The notes: generated by a model not told the origin, from the letters alone. A stretch of 64,000 nucleotides of DNA from Corynebacterium lactis RW2-5 (GCF_001274895.1 NZ_CP006841.1:2108001-2172000); one strand, 5' to 3'; numbered from the stretch's first letter, positions 9,437 through 18,972 are shown. Numbers and translations: made by a program.

Positions 9437-10384
9437 CTACTGGTCCTGCTCCAGGCGCTCCTCCATGTAAGCACGCAGACCCGCACCGTAGTCCGGGTGT
9501 CGCAGACCGAAATCCACGCACGCCCGGATGAAGCCGCCCGGGTTGCCCAGGTCATGGCGGAAACCGTCGTGGACCACCACGTGAACCGGGTGCCCCTCCT
9601 GGATTAGCAGCTCAATGGCGTCGGTCAGCTGGTATTCCCCACCTTTGCCGCGGGGGATGCGACGCAGGGCGTCAAAAATCGCGCGATCGAGCAGGTAGCG
9701 GCCGACCGCGACGTAGTTGGAGGGGGCATCCTCGGGATCCGGCTTTTCCACCATGCCGCGGACGCGCTTGACGTCAGCAGGCGAGTCCTCACCCTTCGCA
9801 CCTTCGCCACCTGCGGGTTCGATATCGAAAACGCCGTAGTTGAAGACCTCTTCGTGCGGAATCTCCAGCGCACACAGCACCGAGCCGCCGAAGCGCTCGC
9901 GGACCTCACGCATGCGATCCATCACTCCCATGGGGAGCACGAGATCGTCGGGAAGCATAACTGCGACGCAGTCCTCGTCATCATCGAGGAGAGGCTCCGC
10001 AACCAGCACCGCGTGCCCCAGCCCCAGGGGTTTGTTCTGGACCACGGATTCCACGCGGATTACCTCGGTGGCACGGCGAACCTTCGCGGCGATCTTGTCC
10101 TTGCCACGTTCTGCCAGGGTCTGCTCCAGGTCGGGGCGCGGATCGAAGTGCCCCAGCACTCCGTCCTTGCTGGGCGCGGTGACAATCGCCAGACGGGAGG
10201 CCCCCGCCGACGCCGCTTCCTCAGCAATCATCTCGATGCCCGGCGTGTCCACGACGGGCAAGAGCTCTTTCGGCACCGTTTTAGTGGCGGGCAGGAACCG
10301 GGTTCCCATTCCTGCTGCAGGGACGATTACGGTGCGGACAGGATTTCCATTGCCGTTGCCCGAGTCTGGAGACGAAGTGACCAT
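9437..10384 (-). CDS. galU: UTP-glucose-1-phosphate uridylyltransferase
   Basis: Makes UDP-glucose from UTP and glucose-1-phosphate for glycans and trehalose. The 315-residue protein has the nucleotidyltransferase signature AAGMGTRFLPATKTVPKEL, the metal/substrate region VAVMLPDDLVLP, and GMVEKPDPEDAPSNYVAVGR. The ATG chosen follows TATCGT by 7 bases, a leaderless layout; a GTG three codons upstream is the alternative. It is the first gene of the galU-glp-rimJ-glpR cluster, 18 bases from glp. Confidence 0.95.
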   Translation of the reverse strand: MVTSSPDSGNGNGNPVRTVIVPAAGMGTRFLPATKTVPKELLPVVDTPGIEMIAEEAASAGASRLAIVTAPSKDGVLGHFDPRPDLEQTLAERGKDKIAAKVRRATEVIRVESVVQNKPLGLGHAVLVAEPLLDDDEDCVAVMLPDDLVLPMGVMDRMREVRERFGGSVLCALEIPHEEVFNYGVFDIEPAGGEGAKGEDSPADVKRVRGMVEKPDPEDAPSNYVAVGRYLLDRAIFDALRRIPRGKGGEYQLTDAIELLIQEGHPVHVVVHDGFRHDLGNPGGFIRACVDFGLRHPDYGAGLRAYMEERLEQDQ

Positions 10385-10522
10385 AAAAGCCACGATACCC
10401 AGATAACTAAAGTTTGTTCGGCAATCTCCCCGGCGAGTGGTGACGATTACCAGGATTCTTTTCTCTCCCCCGTGCCTCCCCGCTGGGTAATCGCCCCGAA
10501 GTCCCCGGGTACCGTGTGGGGC

Positions 10523-11131
10523 ATGGACAAAGCAACACTCCGGCCCCTGCTCCTCTCCGCGCGGGAGCGCAGGACTGTCGACCAGCGACGTCAGCTTGAC
10601 GAAGCCCTTGTCCTCAACATCTGCGCCTGGATCCGCGAGGAGCTCCCACCCGCATCCCTCCCTAGCCCCATTGTCGCTGCTTATGTCCCCTCCCTCGACG
10701 AGCCCGGTGGCAGCCTCGGCGAAGAGTTCCTACGCCGAATCGCCTCCGCCGTCCCCAAAGCTCGCCTCCTGCTACCCGTCTGCCCGCCCGGGCCACCTGC
10801 TCCTCTCAGGTGGGGTTTCTACTCCGGCTACCTGATGAAGGGCCGCTTTGGGCTCCTAGAGCCTATTGCCGTAGCCGACTCGCTTTCCCCCGATTCCCTC
10901 TCGCTTGCCGACGCCGCCATCCTCCCCGCGCTCGCCGCAAACCCGGCGACGGGGATACGTATCGGCCGCGGGGCGGGCTACTATGACCGCAGTCTCGCAT
11001 ACTTCCGGGGGCGCAGCGCGGTGACGGTATTCCCCGATGAATTGCGCCACGACATCCCTGCTGACCCGCACGATGTCGGCGCCGACGCGGTCATATCGGC
11101 CGACGGGATCGCCACGACGGAGCGCCCTTAA
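10523..11131 (+). CDS. 5-formyltetrahydrofolate cyclo-ligase
   Basis: Converts 5-formyl-THF to 5,10-methenyl-THF with ATP. The 202-residue protein shows the family's C-terminal signature GIRIGRGAGYYDRSLAYF, plus WGFYSGYLMKGRFGLLEP in the middle. An open frame extends far upstream (to 9854) but runs antisense through galU, so I start at the ATG that follows TACCGT by exactly 7 bases. It is divergent from galU across ~140 bases. Confidence 0.92.
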   Translation: MDKATLRPLLLSARERRTVDQRRQLDEALVLNICAWIREELPPASLPSPIVAAYVPSLDEPGGSLGEEFLRRIASAVPKARLLLPVCPPGPPAPLRWGFYSGYLMKGRFGLLEPIAVADSLSPDSLSLADAAILPALAANPATGIRIGRGAGYYDRSLAYFRGRSAVTVFPDELRHDIPADPHDVGADAVISADGIATTERP

Positions 11132-11312
11132 GGAAACGCCACTGACTCCCCGCATCTCTTGGGCTAGGCCCGCCGATGGCGACAGCAAAATCTCGGGAAC
11201 CAAAGCGGCGATTCTCGCGCCTATAGCTATGCGGGGGTAGCTAGGCGGCACCTTTGGCTCGACGATTACTCCCCGCGCCTCCAATCGCCGGACTAGTAGG
11301 GAGATTCGCTTC

Positions 11313-11927
11313 ATGCCCGTTTCAACACGCAGGCCGTGGCTTAAAGGCCTCGGCCGCCCACGCCCGATTGCGATCCGCCGTGGGCTCGGAATCTTTGTTC
11401 TTCTGGTAGCCGCTACACTCGCGGCCGCCGATCTACTCAACCCGGATTCTGGCTACGTCCGGGTCTTTGCCAGCGCCCGGGACCTGCAGGCCGGCAAGAC
11501 TATTGAGAAGGCGGATATTGTTCAGCGCGATTTCCCGCGGGACTTGGTGCCCAAAAATGCCCTGCGGGAGGAGAAGGATTTGGTCGGCAAGACCGTCGCC
11601 CTGCCCGTGTCCGCAGGGGAACTTATATCGCACAACAGACTCGTTAGTTCCCAGCTCGCGGAAGAGTTAACCGGGGAGCAGAACAGTAAAATTGTGGCGG
11701 TTACTCCCGCCGAAGCGGGTGTTGTCGCGGTACTTCACGCGGGCGATTTGGTCGACATCATCGCCGGAGAAACTGAGAAAACGAGCACTGCGCCGCTCGC
11801 CCATGGCGCCCGTGTTGTCAACATCATCGAAGAAGAGATTGTGTTAATTGCATTACCCTCGGGTGCCGCGGAATTGGTTGCAACAGCTTCACTAGATTCC
11901 CCGCTGACCCTGCTCATAACTGGATAA
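11313..11927 (+). CDS. SAF-domain exported/membrane protein (CpaB/RcpC- or FlgA-like)
   Basis: 204 residues: an N-terminal basic region, one membrane segment (about 26-42), then a SAF-type domain with RDLQAGKTIEKADIVQRDFP and LVGKTVALPVSAGELI, followed by a beta-rich C-terminal half. SAF domains occur in CpaB-type pilus proteins and FlgA-like chaperones, but no pilus genes are nearby. Homologues stand alone upstream of mscL in corynebacteria, and the role is unknown. GGGAG lies 9 bases before the ATG. Confidence 0.75.
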   Translation: MPVSTRRPWLKGLGRPRPIAIRRGLGIFVLLVAATLAAADLLNPDSGYVRVFASARDLQAGKTIEKADIVQRDFPRDLVPKNALREEKDLVGKTVALPVSAGELISHNRLVSSQLAEELTGEQNSKIVAVTPAEAGVVAVLHAGDLVDIIAGETEKTSTAPLAHGARVVNIIEEEIVLIALPSGAAELVATASLDSPLTLLITG

Positions 11928-12176
11928 CCGCTGGTAAATCACCTCATTCAATGTGGTGGACAGTATTATTCAAAGCCCTTTTAGCCCCTCGCATTTTCCG
12001 GACCTAACCTCGAAAGATCAGCGGACGAATACTTTTGGCGAAAACCGGGCTCGGCTGTATTGCGAAACAAAGTACTTCCGTCTATCTTGAATTAATCTGA
12101 ACCGGTAAAACTCTGCCGGTCTCTGCCAATCATCTCCGGGGTGGGCATCCCGCCCTCAAATTGAACAAAGTTAGGT

Positions 12177-12599
12177 ATGAAGATGCTCAAGGGCTTTAAA
12201 GACTTCATCATGCGCGGTAACGTCATCGACCTTGCAGTCGGTGTTGTCATCGGTTCCGCTTTCACGGCCATCGTCACTGCTTTCACCAAGAGCCTGCTCG
12301 AGCCGCTGCTGAACACCATCGGCGGCGCTGAGGTCAAGGGCCTCGGTTTCGAAATCATCTCCGGTAACCCGTCGACCTACCTCGACTTCGCTGCCGTCAT
12401 CACCGCAGCGATCAACTTCCTCCTCGTTGCAGCGGTTGTGTACTTCGTCATCGTCGCTCCGATGAACAAGTTCAACGAGATCCGTGAGGCTCGTCTCGAG
12501 ACCCCGGCTGAGCCGGAGGTCACCGAGGCCGACCTGCTGACCGAGATTCGTGACCTGCTTGCTGAGCAGAACGGCAAGCCGAAGCACGAGCTGAACTAA
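12177..12599 (+). CDS. mscL: Large-conductance mechanosensitive channel
   Basis: Stretch-gated pentameric pore that releases solutes on hypo-osmotic shock. The 140-residue protein starts MLKGFKDFIMRGNVIDLAVG (positions 3 onward), the gating TM1 with the conserved RGNVxDLAVGVVIG motif. A periplasmic loop, TM2 (INFLLVAAVVYFVIVAPMNK) and a C-terminal helical bundle follow. It is an osmotic counterpart of betP in the same window. The 250 bases upstream hold no other gene. Confidence 0.96.
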   Translation: MKMLKGFKDFIMRGNVIDLAVGVVIGSAFTAIVTAFTKSLLEPLLNTIGGAEVKGLGFEIISGNPSTYLDFAAVITAAINFLLVAAVVYFVIVAPMNKFNEIREARLETPAEPEVTEADLLTEIRDLLAEQNGKPKHELN

Positions 12600-12641
12600 C
12601 AGCTCGCTGGTAATCCGGTATCAGCAGATAAACAGATAATA

Positions 12642-12676
12642 GGCGCCGAGGAGAACAACTCCTTCGGCGCCTTTTT
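12642..12676 (+). terminator. Rho-independent terminator after mscL
   Basis: GGCGCCGA/TCGGCGCC-type stem with 12-13 base arms, 5-base loop and TTTTT. It also separates mscL from the converging moaB unit. Confidence 0.88.
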
Positions 12677-12711
12677 CGTCGTCGTTCTGCCCTTGCACAG
12701 AGTTGAGGGAC

Positions 12712-12924
12712 CTACCCCCAGTGCGGCGGGCGCTGACTCTTCCAGAAATCTTCGTCGAAACTACGAATATCTTCGGGCGACTCTACTGCCCTGCCCCCGC
12801 TCGACCCGGCGCTGGCCGAAGCACGCCGACTTCGGGGCCTGCGCTGGGAGGAAAACTGTTTGGAGGGCGCCCCGGCCCTGCGGCGTTTCCGCCGGCCTCT
12901 TTCGTCTCGAGACAGTGCCGACAA
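12712..12924 (-). CDS. Small basic protein with C-terminal QRPPHWG motif
   Basis: A 70-residue frame that begins with TTG one base after the moaB stop codon. The N-terminal half is Arg/Lys/Ser rich (DERGRRKRRRAG) and probably disordered. The end, DEDFWKSQRPPHWG, resembles the W...QRPPHW tail seen in short actinobacterial proteins. Tight spacing and codon use agree with a real gene at the end of the mprAB-pepD-moaB unit. Function is unknown and the exact start uncertain. Confidence 0.55.
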   Translation of the reverse strand: MSALSRDERGRRKRRRAGAPSKQFSSQRRPRSRRASASAGSSGGRAVESPEDIRSFDEDFWKSQRPPHWG

Positions 12925-12925
12925 C

Positions 12926-13471
12926 TTATACGCTCCAGCGGCACAAATCGTCCAGAACGTGCGCTACAAGTGGGCCGGCTGTGGCCATGCCATCGCGAAT
13001 GGCTTCGCGAGTCTCGGCGAGATTGACAATCACGGTCTGGCCAGAGACCCCAGCCAGACCTCGGGACAGGCCGACCTCGAGAATTCCAGCCGCGAGACCG
13101 GAGGCGCGAATAGCCTGTTCGAGGCCATGCACTCGGGTATCGAGAACTTTCCGTGTCGCTTCGGGAGTTTTCGCCCGCGGACCCACGCCGACACCGCCCA
13201 GGGTGACTACGAGGTCAGCACCACCGACAACCGCGGTATCGAGAGCCTTACGAATCTCGCGCTTAACCGCGCCCGTGCTCACGACGGCATCCACCGAAAA
13301 CCCTTGCTCTTCCAACAGCTCAACGATCAGCGACGCTGCGCTATCGGCATCCTCGAAATGGTCGCCCACAAGCACGACAAACGCGTTTCGGGACCGGCGC
13401 TCCGCAGAAATTAGGCGCTCCATCTCTGCCAAATTAACGTCGCTCGGTTCTGCCGCCGTAGTATACGCCAT
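12926..13471 (-). CDS. moaB: Molybdenum cofactor biosynthesis protein MoaB/Mog family
   Basis: 181 residues of the MogA/MoaB fold. FVVLVGDHFEDADSA replaces the usual GD...G start, and the molybdopterin-binding segment is ADLVVTLGGVGVGPRAKTPE followed by EATRKVLD. The family adenylylates molybdopterin. The gene is 34 bases downstream of pepD, an arrangement (pepD-moaB2) shared with mycobacteria. The usual TTGGTG motif reads LGGVG here, so activity may be altered. Confidence 0.85.
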   Translation of the reverse strand: MAYTTAAEPSDVNLAEMERLISAERRSRNAFVVLVGDHFEDADSAASLIVELLEEQGFSVDAVVSTGAVKREIRKALDTAVVGGADLVVTLGGVGVGPRAKTPEATRKVLDTRVHGLEQAIRASGLAAGILEVGLSRGLAGVSGQTVIVNLAETREAIRDGMATAGPLVAHVLDDLCRWSV

Positions 13472-13505
13472 CGCTCGCTCTCCTTCTTAGTCCCTGCCGG
13501 GAAGA

Positions 13506-14798
13506 TTAGCTCGGGGCCTCTCCGAGCGTGACATCTACGGTCCGCTCGTTGCCTCCGTTTTCGTCCGTAACTGTAAGTGTGACAGAGTCCCCGATGCGAT
13601 GCGACCGAATGGCGGCGATTAGTGCAATACCGTTATCCAGGACCCGATCGTCGACCTTCTTAATCACATCTCCGCCCTTGAGACCTGCCTTTTCCGCAGG
13701 GCCACCCGGGGTCGTCTCCCGTACCAGTGCTCCATTGGTAATCGGGCGGGTATCAATTTGCGCCCCAATCGCAGGCATCCGGGCATGCCCATTCTCAATG
13801 AGGTCCTCTGCAATGCGGCGAGCCTGGTCAATGGGAATGGCGAAACCAAGGCCAATGCTGCCGGCCTGCTCAGAACCCTGCTTCATCGACGCAATAACAC
13901 TAGGAACACCAATTAGGTTGCCGTCCATGTCCACCAGCGCGCCACCGGAGTTGCCCGGGTTAATCGCAGCATCAGTCTGAATCGCATCGATGACCGACGA
14001 TTCCCCGTTCTCGGCAGCTGCCGAAACCGGCCGGTTCTTCGCCGAAACGATTCCCTGCGTCACGGTCGAGGTCAGGCCCAGAGGAGAACCCACCGCAACG
14101 ACCTGCTGGCCGACCTGAACCTGCGAGGAGTTGCCTAGAGAAATTGGACGAAGACCATTGACGCCTTCAATACGAATGACCGCGATATCAGTTGCCACAT
14201 CACTGGCAACGACCTTGGCCGGGTGCGTCGATCCGTCGGAAAGCAGGACCTGCATTCGGCCGCCCTCCTCGGAGCCTGCGACGACGTGGTGATTAGTCAG
14301 CACCAGGCCATCGGAGGAGAGAATTGAACCGGACCCCGAAGCAACGCCCGCCTCAGTTTCCGTGGTGATAGACACGACGCTGGGCAATACCTTCTGAGCG
14401 ACCTCTTCGACCGAACCCGATGGAGCTGCAGCCTGACGAGTCTCAGCGGGCTCCTTCAGGGCATTTTGCGTAGTCGACGAGCTATTAGAGTTAGCCACTA
14501 CGAGCGCCGCTGCACCTCCGCCGACTGCGGCGGAGCCCAACATCAGCGCCGCGATAGCGAGCGCGCCCAGCCCCTTAGAACCAGAATGACGGGACTGGGG
14601 CGGATTCTCATTGGGATTTCCGGACAAGTCCTGCCAATCCTGCTGGATGTTAGGCTGTTGCGCTTGAGCTGATTGACCTGCTGGGACGTTTCCGGCCTCG
14701 CCGACCCCGGAGTTGGTACCGGCCTCGGCCCCAGAGGCCGGGCGCCCCCACCCCGCACTCCCCGATTCGCGGGAGTTGTCGTCAAAGAAGTTTGTCAT
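13506..14798 (-). CDS. pepD: HtrA/DegP-type serine protease with PDZ domain (PepD)
   Basis: Envelope quality-control protease. The 430 residues comprise a ~75-residue disordered N-terminus, one membrane anchor (about 78-102), a trypsin-like domain and a C-terminal PDZ domain (about 330-425). The triad is visible: His171 in LTNHHVV, Asp204 in ATDIAVIRI, Ser284 in NPGNSGGAL. The gene is 72 bases downstream of mprB; in mycobacteria pepD is a target and modulator of MprAB. Confidence 0.93.
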   Translation of the reverse strand: MTNFFDDNSRESGSAGWGRPASGAEAGTNSGVGEAGNVPAGQSAQAQQPNIQQDWQDLSGNPNENPPQSRHSGSKGLGALAIAALMLGSAAVGGGAAALVVANSNSSSTTQNALKEPAETRQAAAPSGSVEEVAQKVLPSVVSITTETEAGVASGSGSILSSDGLVLTNHHVVAGSEEGGRMQVLLSDGSTHPAKVVASDVATDIAVIRIEGVNGLRPISLGNSSQVQVGQQVVAVGSPLGLTSTVTQGIVSAKNRPVSAAAENGESSVIDAIQTDAAINPGNSGGALVDMDGNLIGVPSVIASMKQGSEQAGSIGLGFAIPIDQARRIAEDLIENGHARMPAIGAQIDTRPITNGALVRETTPGGPAEKAGLKGGDVIKKVDDRVLDNGIALIAAIRSHRIGDSVTLTVTDENGGNERTVDVTLGEAPS

Positions 14799-14869
14799 AC
14801 GCTATACCTTGCACTGCGCGTCTGACAATAGGCTGAGAACTGTCTACAGTCTCGCCCAATTTTGACGAA

Positions 14870-16450
14870 TTATTCCGCTACAGGGCCGGAGTGCTCACTG
14901 GTCGAATCGGAAAGAGCCTCCTCAACGAGGCTCCCGTCTCCTGCAGGTTTAGGACTGCCGGGAAGCGAGACCCGCATAAGAGCACCTCCATCATCCGACT
15001 CCTCTGCAGAGATAGTGCCACCGTGGCGCACAATGACGGACTTAACGATCGCCAGGCCCAGGCCGGATCCAGGCATCGACCGCGACTTAATCGAGCGATA
15101 GAACCTTTCGAAGACCTTTTCGCGGTCCTCCTTTGGAATTCCAGGACCCGAGTCGGCGACCGTAAACTCCGCGACGGCATCGCTCTTGGAACGCAGCCGG
15201 ATACGCACCGTGCCCGATTCCGGAGACCATTTCGCCGCATTGTCCATCAGGTTCAGGATCGCTCGACCAAGCCCCGCGGGATCGCCGTAGATAAACCACG
15301 GTTCCTGCTGCACGTCGAAGGTCAAATCAGGCCGACGACGCTCAATCCTCTCCAGGGAAGAAGCAATAATCTCCTCTAGGTCAATCTCTTCGATGACCTG
15401 CTGCGGGCCATCCTCGCGAGCCAGGTCCACCAGGTCGCCGACCAGGGTCGACAGCTCTTCCAGCTGCGCGATGACATCGCTTTCCAGGTCCGCGCGATCC
15501 TTCTCCGATATCGCAGTGCCGCTCCGGGAGGCCATCATCAGCAATTCGATGTTAGTTCGCAGCGAGGTCAACGGTGTCTTCAGCTCGTGGCCCGCATCCG
15601 CGACGAGCTCCGCCTGCTTCGTGCGCGAGGCCTGCAGAGCCGCCATCATTTCGTTGAAGCTCCGCGTGAAACGAGCCAGCTCGTCGTCTCCTTCGACCGG
15701 GATCGGACGCAGCTCATCCGTAGCGGTGACGCGCTCCGCGGCGACCCGCAATCTCGACACAGGCCTCAAACCCGTGGTCGCAACCGTGATGCCGGCGCCA
15801 ATCGCAAACAGCACGCCAATAGCCGAGATAGTCAGCAACACGACTCCCAGCGCCTGCAGAATAGACTGCGTCGAAGTCAGGTCCTGAGCCAGAATTAGCG
15901 TCGCACCATTCGGGTCGCGGATAGCGTAGACCCTGCGCCCATTGAACTCGTCAGTGCGCATCGACTCATCCCGGTTACCACGTAGGACAGCCAGCTCGGG
16001 GCCACCGATCGAAATCGTATCGCCCTTACCCGTGACGCTATTCCGGGCGAAGTAAACCGCGTCGAGATCAGGATTCAGAATCTTCAACGACTCCGCCGAC
16101 ACACTCGGCTCAATCGCGAACTCCGATGCGTACGGCGACTCCAGAAGCTGTTTCGCCTGGTTGCGCAGATTGTTGTCAACCTCCCTGTAAAGAGTCGCCT
16201 GCACCGTAAAGAACGCCGCCAGGGTCATCAACCCCACCGACGCGGCAACAATCAACGCGGTCAGGATGGTCAGCCGCCAGCGCAGCGAGGGGATGCGCGA
16301 ACGTCGCGGCAAATCACCGCCGTCTTCGCCGGAAGCCCTTCCGCTCTTTCGCCCACCCCCCTGCTTTACGACGGAAAGAGGCCCCGTAATCAGACCCGGG
16401 GCCTCTTTTTCCAGAGTGTCACTGGAGGTACGCCGCCGGCGTAGAATCAC
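14870..16450 (-). CDS. mprB: Sensor histidine kinase MprB
   Basis: 526 residues: a cytoplasmic basic N-terminus, TM1 ([20 protein letters not shown]), an extracytoplasmic sensor, TM2 ([20 protein letters not shown]), a HAMP linker, HisKA with the H-box [15 protein letters not shown], then HATPase with [14 protein letters not shown] (N box) and [10 protein letters not shown] / GSGLGLAI (G boxes). It overlaps mprA by 4 bases. The neighbouring pepD supports MprB over other kinases. It senses envelope stress in the related mycobacterial system. Confidence 0.93.
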   Translation of the reverse strand: MILRRRRTSSDTLEKEAPGLITGPLSVVKQGGGRKSGRASGEDGGDLPRRSRIPSLRWRLTILTALIVAASVGLMTLAAFFTVQATLYREVDNNLRNQAKQLLESPYASEFAIEPSVSAESLKILNPDLDAVYFARNSVTGKGDTISIGGPELAVLRGNRDESMRTDEFNGRRVYAIRDPNGATLILAQDLTSTQSILQALGVVLLTISAIGVLFAIGAGITVATTGLRPVSRLRVAAERVTATDELRPIPVEGDDELARFTRSFNEMMAALQASRTKQAELVADAGHELKTPLTSLRTNIELLMMASRSGTAISEKDRADLESDVIAQLEELSTLVGDLVDLAREDGPQQVIEEIDLEEIIASSLERIERRRPDLTFDVQQEPWFIYGDPAGLGRAILNLMDNAAKWSPESGTVRIRLRSKSDAVAEFTVADSGPGIPKEDREKVFERFYRSIKSRSMPGSGLGLAIVKSVIVRHGGTISAEESDDGGALMRVSLPGSPKPAGDGSLVEEALSDSTSEHSGPVAE

Positions 16451-17148
16451 GGCGCAGTCTCCCGCATCACGTAGCCAACACCGCGGACAGTGTGGATAAG
16501 GCGAGGTTCTCCTTCAGATTCAGTCTTACGGCGCAGGTAGCCGATATAGACCTCGAGGGCGTTTCCCGATGTCGGGAAATCATAGCCCCAGACATCCTCA
16601 AGAATTGCGGTGCGGGAGAGCACTCGGCGCGGATTGCTCATCAGCAGCTCAAGCAGCGCGAACTCAGTACGGGTCAAACTAATGCGACGTTCACCGCGGA
16701 AGACCTCACGGGTCTCAGGATCCAGCGTCAGATCCTCGAACTGCAAAGCGGTAGCCTCAGCGGAGGTAGGACCGTCGAGAGCGGAGCGACGCAGCAGGGA
16801 GCGAACGCGCGCTAAGAGCTCTTCCAGGGCAAACGGCTTCGGAAGGTAATCATCCGCGCCCGCGTCCAGGCCAGCGACGCGCTCGGAGACCGAGTCACGC
16901 GCAGTAAGCATCATGACAGGAAGGTCATCCCCCTCACTGCGGAGTCGACGACACACATCCAGGCCGTCGAGCTTAGGCATCATTACGTCCAAAATTGCCA
17001 GGTCCGGACGGTCCGCTGCAATCTTTTGCAGGGCCTGTTCACCGTCTTCGGCCAAGTCGACCGTGTAACCGTTGAAGGTCAGCGAGCGGCGCAGCGACTC
17101 GCGCACGGCCTGGTCATCATCCACTACCAAAATCTTCATAACGTCCAT
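16447..17148 (-). CDS. mprA: Response regulator MprA (OmpR family)
   Basis: 233 residues: a receiver domain with acidic pocket VVDDDQ, phospho-acceptor Asp54 in [15 protein letters not shown], Thr in MMLTARD and Lys in [10 protein letters not shown]. The winged-helix DNA-binding domain follows from about residue 135 ([30 protein letters not shown]). It overlaps mprB, its cognate kinase. Start MDVMKIL; a second ATG is three codons in. Tandem GTTAAG repeats upstream may be its own binding site. Confidence 0.94.
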   Translation of the reverse strand: MDVMKILVVDDDQAVRESLRRSLTFNGYTVDLAEDGEQALQKIAADRPDLAILDVMMPKLDGLDVCRRLRSEGDDLPVMMLTARDSVSERVAGLDAGADDYLPKPFALEELLARVRSLLRRSALDGPTSAEATALQFEDLTLDPETREVFRGERRISLTRTEFALLELLMSNPRRVLSRTAILEDVWGYDFPTSGNALEVYIGYLRRKTESEGEPRLIHTVRGVGYVMRETAP

Positions 17149-17161
17149 TGTGCCCTGATTA

Positions 17162-17200
17162 GTTAAGGCCGTGTTAAGAGAGGTACAGATAATTCGTTAA
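17162..17200. promoter_or_regulatory. Tandem GTTAAG repeats upstream of mprA
   Basis: GTTAAG at 17162-17167 and 17173-17178 are 11 bases apart (one helical turn), with a related CGTTAA at 17195-17200. OmpR-type regulators bind such direct repeats, so autoregulation by MprA is plausible. Inference only. Confidence 0.4.
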
Positions 17201-17260
17201 ATATTCAGCCGATTCACCGCGCGCAGCTACTTTGGCGCTCCAAGCGCAAATCAAAGGATA

Positions 17261-17316
17261 AATAAAGCCCCGTCCTCAAGGCGCCATGGAGAATTTCCGA
17301 AGCCTCGGGGACGGGG
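17261..17316 (-). terminator. Terminator after rpmF
   Basis: Fifteen-base arms (17268-17282 and 17302-17316, two imperfect pairs) with CCCCGTCC/GGACGGGG at the base. On the minus strand the stem is followed by CTTTATTTATCC. Confidence 0.7.
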
Positions 17317-17340
17317 TGATTAAAAGCTTTAGGCTCGCGA

Positions 17341-17514
17341 CTAGAACTTGTCGACGTCGACCAGACCGAGCTGAGCGGCCTTAGCGATACGACGAGGAAC
17401 GTTGTAAACGCGACCGCCGACCTTGATCTCCTGGAGAGCAACGTTGTCGCTCTTCCACTGGGAACGGCGTGCGCGAGTGTTAGCACGCGACATACGACGC
17501 TTAGGTACTGCCAT
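17341..17514 (-). CDS. rpmF: 50S ribosomal protein L32, zinc-independent form
   Basis: A 57-residue frame starting [20 protein letters not shown], the standard L32 N-terminus, and ending GLVDVDKF. It has no cysteine, so it lacks the zinc ribbon of the C+ form. It lies 20 bases downstream of rpmE2 and is probably co-transcribed with it. Confidence 0.95.
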   Translation of the reverse strand: MAVPKRRMSRANTRARRSQWKSDNVALQEIKVGGRVYNVPRRIAKAAQLGLVDVDKF

Positions 17515-17534
17515 TTTCTATTCCCCTCCTATCC

Positions 17535-17801
17535 TTAGTTCTTCTTCGAGCGGCGAATGCGGTTGCCGTAACGGCGCTGGAACTTCTCGACGCGGCCAGC
17601 GGTGTCCATGACGCGCTGTGCACCGGTCCAGAACGGGTGCGACTCGCTGGTGACGTCAACGACGATCAGCGGGTACTCGTTGCCATCTTCCCACTCGACG
17701 GTGCGGTCGGAGGTGGCGGTGGAACGGGTCAGGAAAGAGTGGCCCGTGCTTGCGTCCTTGAATACCACCGGGTGGTAGTCAGGGTGAATGTCCTTCTTCA
17801 T
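17535..17801 (-). CDS. rpmE2: 50S ribosomal protein L31 type B (zinc-independent)
   Basis: 88 residues, start [16 protein letters not shown], with [21 protein letters not shown] near the end. There are no cysteines, marking the type B/C- form that replaces zinc-binding L31 when zinc is scarce. It is divergent from the rpmB-rpmG-rpsN-rpsR block across 444 bases. Confidence 0.95.
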   Translation of the reverse strand: MKKDIHPDYHPVVFKDASTGHSFLTRSTATSDRTVEWEDGNEYPLIVVDVTSESHPFWTGAQRVMDTAGRVEKFQRRYGNRIRRSKKN

Positions 17802-18245
17802 GAAATCTCGTTTCCCTCAGGATTGAACTTCAGGTCGCTTTCGCGCCGCCCCTCCACAATGCCTATCTAAATAGGACTGAGCGAGACTACTTACTTCTCC
17901 TATAAAACATAGGAATACGGGCGAATCGTGCCTGAGTTGGGTACGAACAAAATATGGCACCTAAATACTTAGAGGTGACACTCGTGGGAATATTACAGGC
18001 TAAGTACCTGAAATTGAAATTCCCATGGCCAGGTGGCGGCCAGAAAGTCGCAACGCAGCACCCTTCGGCAGGCGATTAGGTTTTCCGGACACCCCTGTGT
18101 AAACTTTCCTCTCGCTGTTGTCTATTTATTCGTTTACGCGCTCAGTGTCGGATGTCAATGCGCAGCGCCCCGGGGGAAGCATCCTTTCCGGTGTGGCGCG
18201 CCAAAGGTACTCGGCAGTGAGCGGCAAGGAAGCAAAGGAATCCCT
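17802..18245. promoter_or_regulatory. Divergent control region between rpmE2 and rpmB
   Basis: 444 bases without a convincing gene. It holds the paired CCTAT/ATAGG palindromes nearer rpmE2, a CACCT(N10)AGGTG inverted repeat at about 17957-17976, and GTAAAC/GTTTAC half-sites at 18099-18104 and 18132-18137. I could not recognise a standard Zur box by eye. Confidence 0.5.
17862..17914. repeat. Two related palindromes, CCTAT-CTAA-ATAGG and TCCTAT-AAAAC-ATAGGA
   Basis: Arms at 17862-17866/17871-17875 and 17898-17903/17909-17914. The centres are about 38 bases apart. Both lie 60-115 bases upstream of rpmE2, where a dimeric repressor could act. Zur control would fit the genes, but the motif is not one I know for Zur. 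Confidence 0.45.
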
Positions 18246-18482
18246 ATGTCGGCGATTTGCCAGGTAACGGGACGGAAGCCGTCTTTCGGCAAGACCGTAT
18301 CCCACTCCCACCGGCGCACGTCGCGCCGTTGGAACCCCAACGTGCAGCGTAAGAAGTTCTACCTCGCCTCTGAGGGTCGCCACGTTACCCTTAACGTGTC
18401 CCCGAAGGGTCTGAAGACCATCGACAAGCTCGGCATCGAGGCAGTAGTTGCTCAGATCCGTGCACGTGGGGAGAAGATCTAA
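18246..18482 (+). CDS. rpmB: 50S ribosomal protein L28
   Basis: 78 residues: [16 protein letters not shown] and [12 protein letters not shown] are L28 hallmarks. Only one cysteine is present, so it cannot form the four-cysteine zinc site of the C+ paralogue. GGAAGCAAAGGAATCCCT precedes the ATG. First gene of a tight four-gene block. Confidence 0.95.
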   Translation: MSAICQVTGRKPSFGKTVSHSHRRTSRRWNPNVQRKKFYLASEGRHVTLNVSPKGLKTIDKLGIEAVVAQIRARGEKI

Positions 18483-18484
18483 AA

Positions 18485-18649
18485 ATGGCACGTAATGACA
18501 TCCGTCCAATCATCAAGCTGAAGTCCACTGCGGGTACCGGTTACACCTACGTGACCCGTAAGAACAAGCGCAACACCCCGGACCGTATCACCATCAAGAA
18601 GTACGATCCGGTAGTCCGCAAGCACGTCGAATTCCGCGAGGAGCGCTAA
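18485..18649 (+). CDS. rpmG: 50S ribosomal protein L33, zinc-independent form
   Basis: 54 residues, [19 protein letters not shown] then [20 protein letters not shown]. The cysteine pairs of C+ L33 are absent. It starts 2 bases after the rpmB stop. Confidence 0.95.
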   Translation: MARNDIRPIIKLKSTAGTGYTYVTRKNKRNTPDRITIKKYDPVVRKHVEFREER

Positions 18650-18652
18650 TTC

Positions 18653-18958
18653 ATGGCTAAGAAGTCCAAGATTGCCAAGAACGAGCAGCGCAAGGAAATC
18701 GTCGCTCGTTATGCAGAACGCCGCGCTGAGCTGAAGCGCATCATCAAGTCCCCGAACTCCACCGACGAAGAGCGCATGGATGCGCAGTACGAGCTGAACC
18801 GTCAGCCGCGCGACGCATCCCCCGTTCGCGTTCGCAACCGCGACGCTGCAGACGGTCGTCCGCGCGGATACCTCCGCAAGTTCGGCCTGTCCCGTGTTCG
18901 CGTCCGTGAGATGGCCCACCGTGGCGAGCTCCCGGGTGTCCGTAAGTCCAGCTGGTAA
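18653..18958 (+). CDS. rpsN: 30S ribosomal protein S14, zinc-independent long form
   Basis: 101 residues, [20 protein letters not shown], with the S14 signature [19 protein letters not shown]. It is the long, cysteine-free type. Three bases separate it from rpmG. Confidence 0.96.
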   Translation: MAKKSKIAKNEQRKEIVARYAERRAELKRIIKSPNSTDEERMDAQYELNRQPRDASPVRVRNRDAADGRPRGYLRKFGLSRVRVREMAHRGELPGVRKSSW

Positions 18959-18972
18959 GTCGAGGAGCACCA

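Noticed and set aside
9854..10522. Long N-terminal extension of the 5-formyltetrahydrofolate cyclo-ligase frame
   Set aside because: It runs antisense through galU; the normal-length protein starts at 10523.
17802..18245. Canonical Zur box before the zinc-independent ribosomal genes
   Set aside because: I looked for TGAAAA/TTTTCA-type palindromes on both strands and found none; only the CCTAT/ATAGG pairs stand out.
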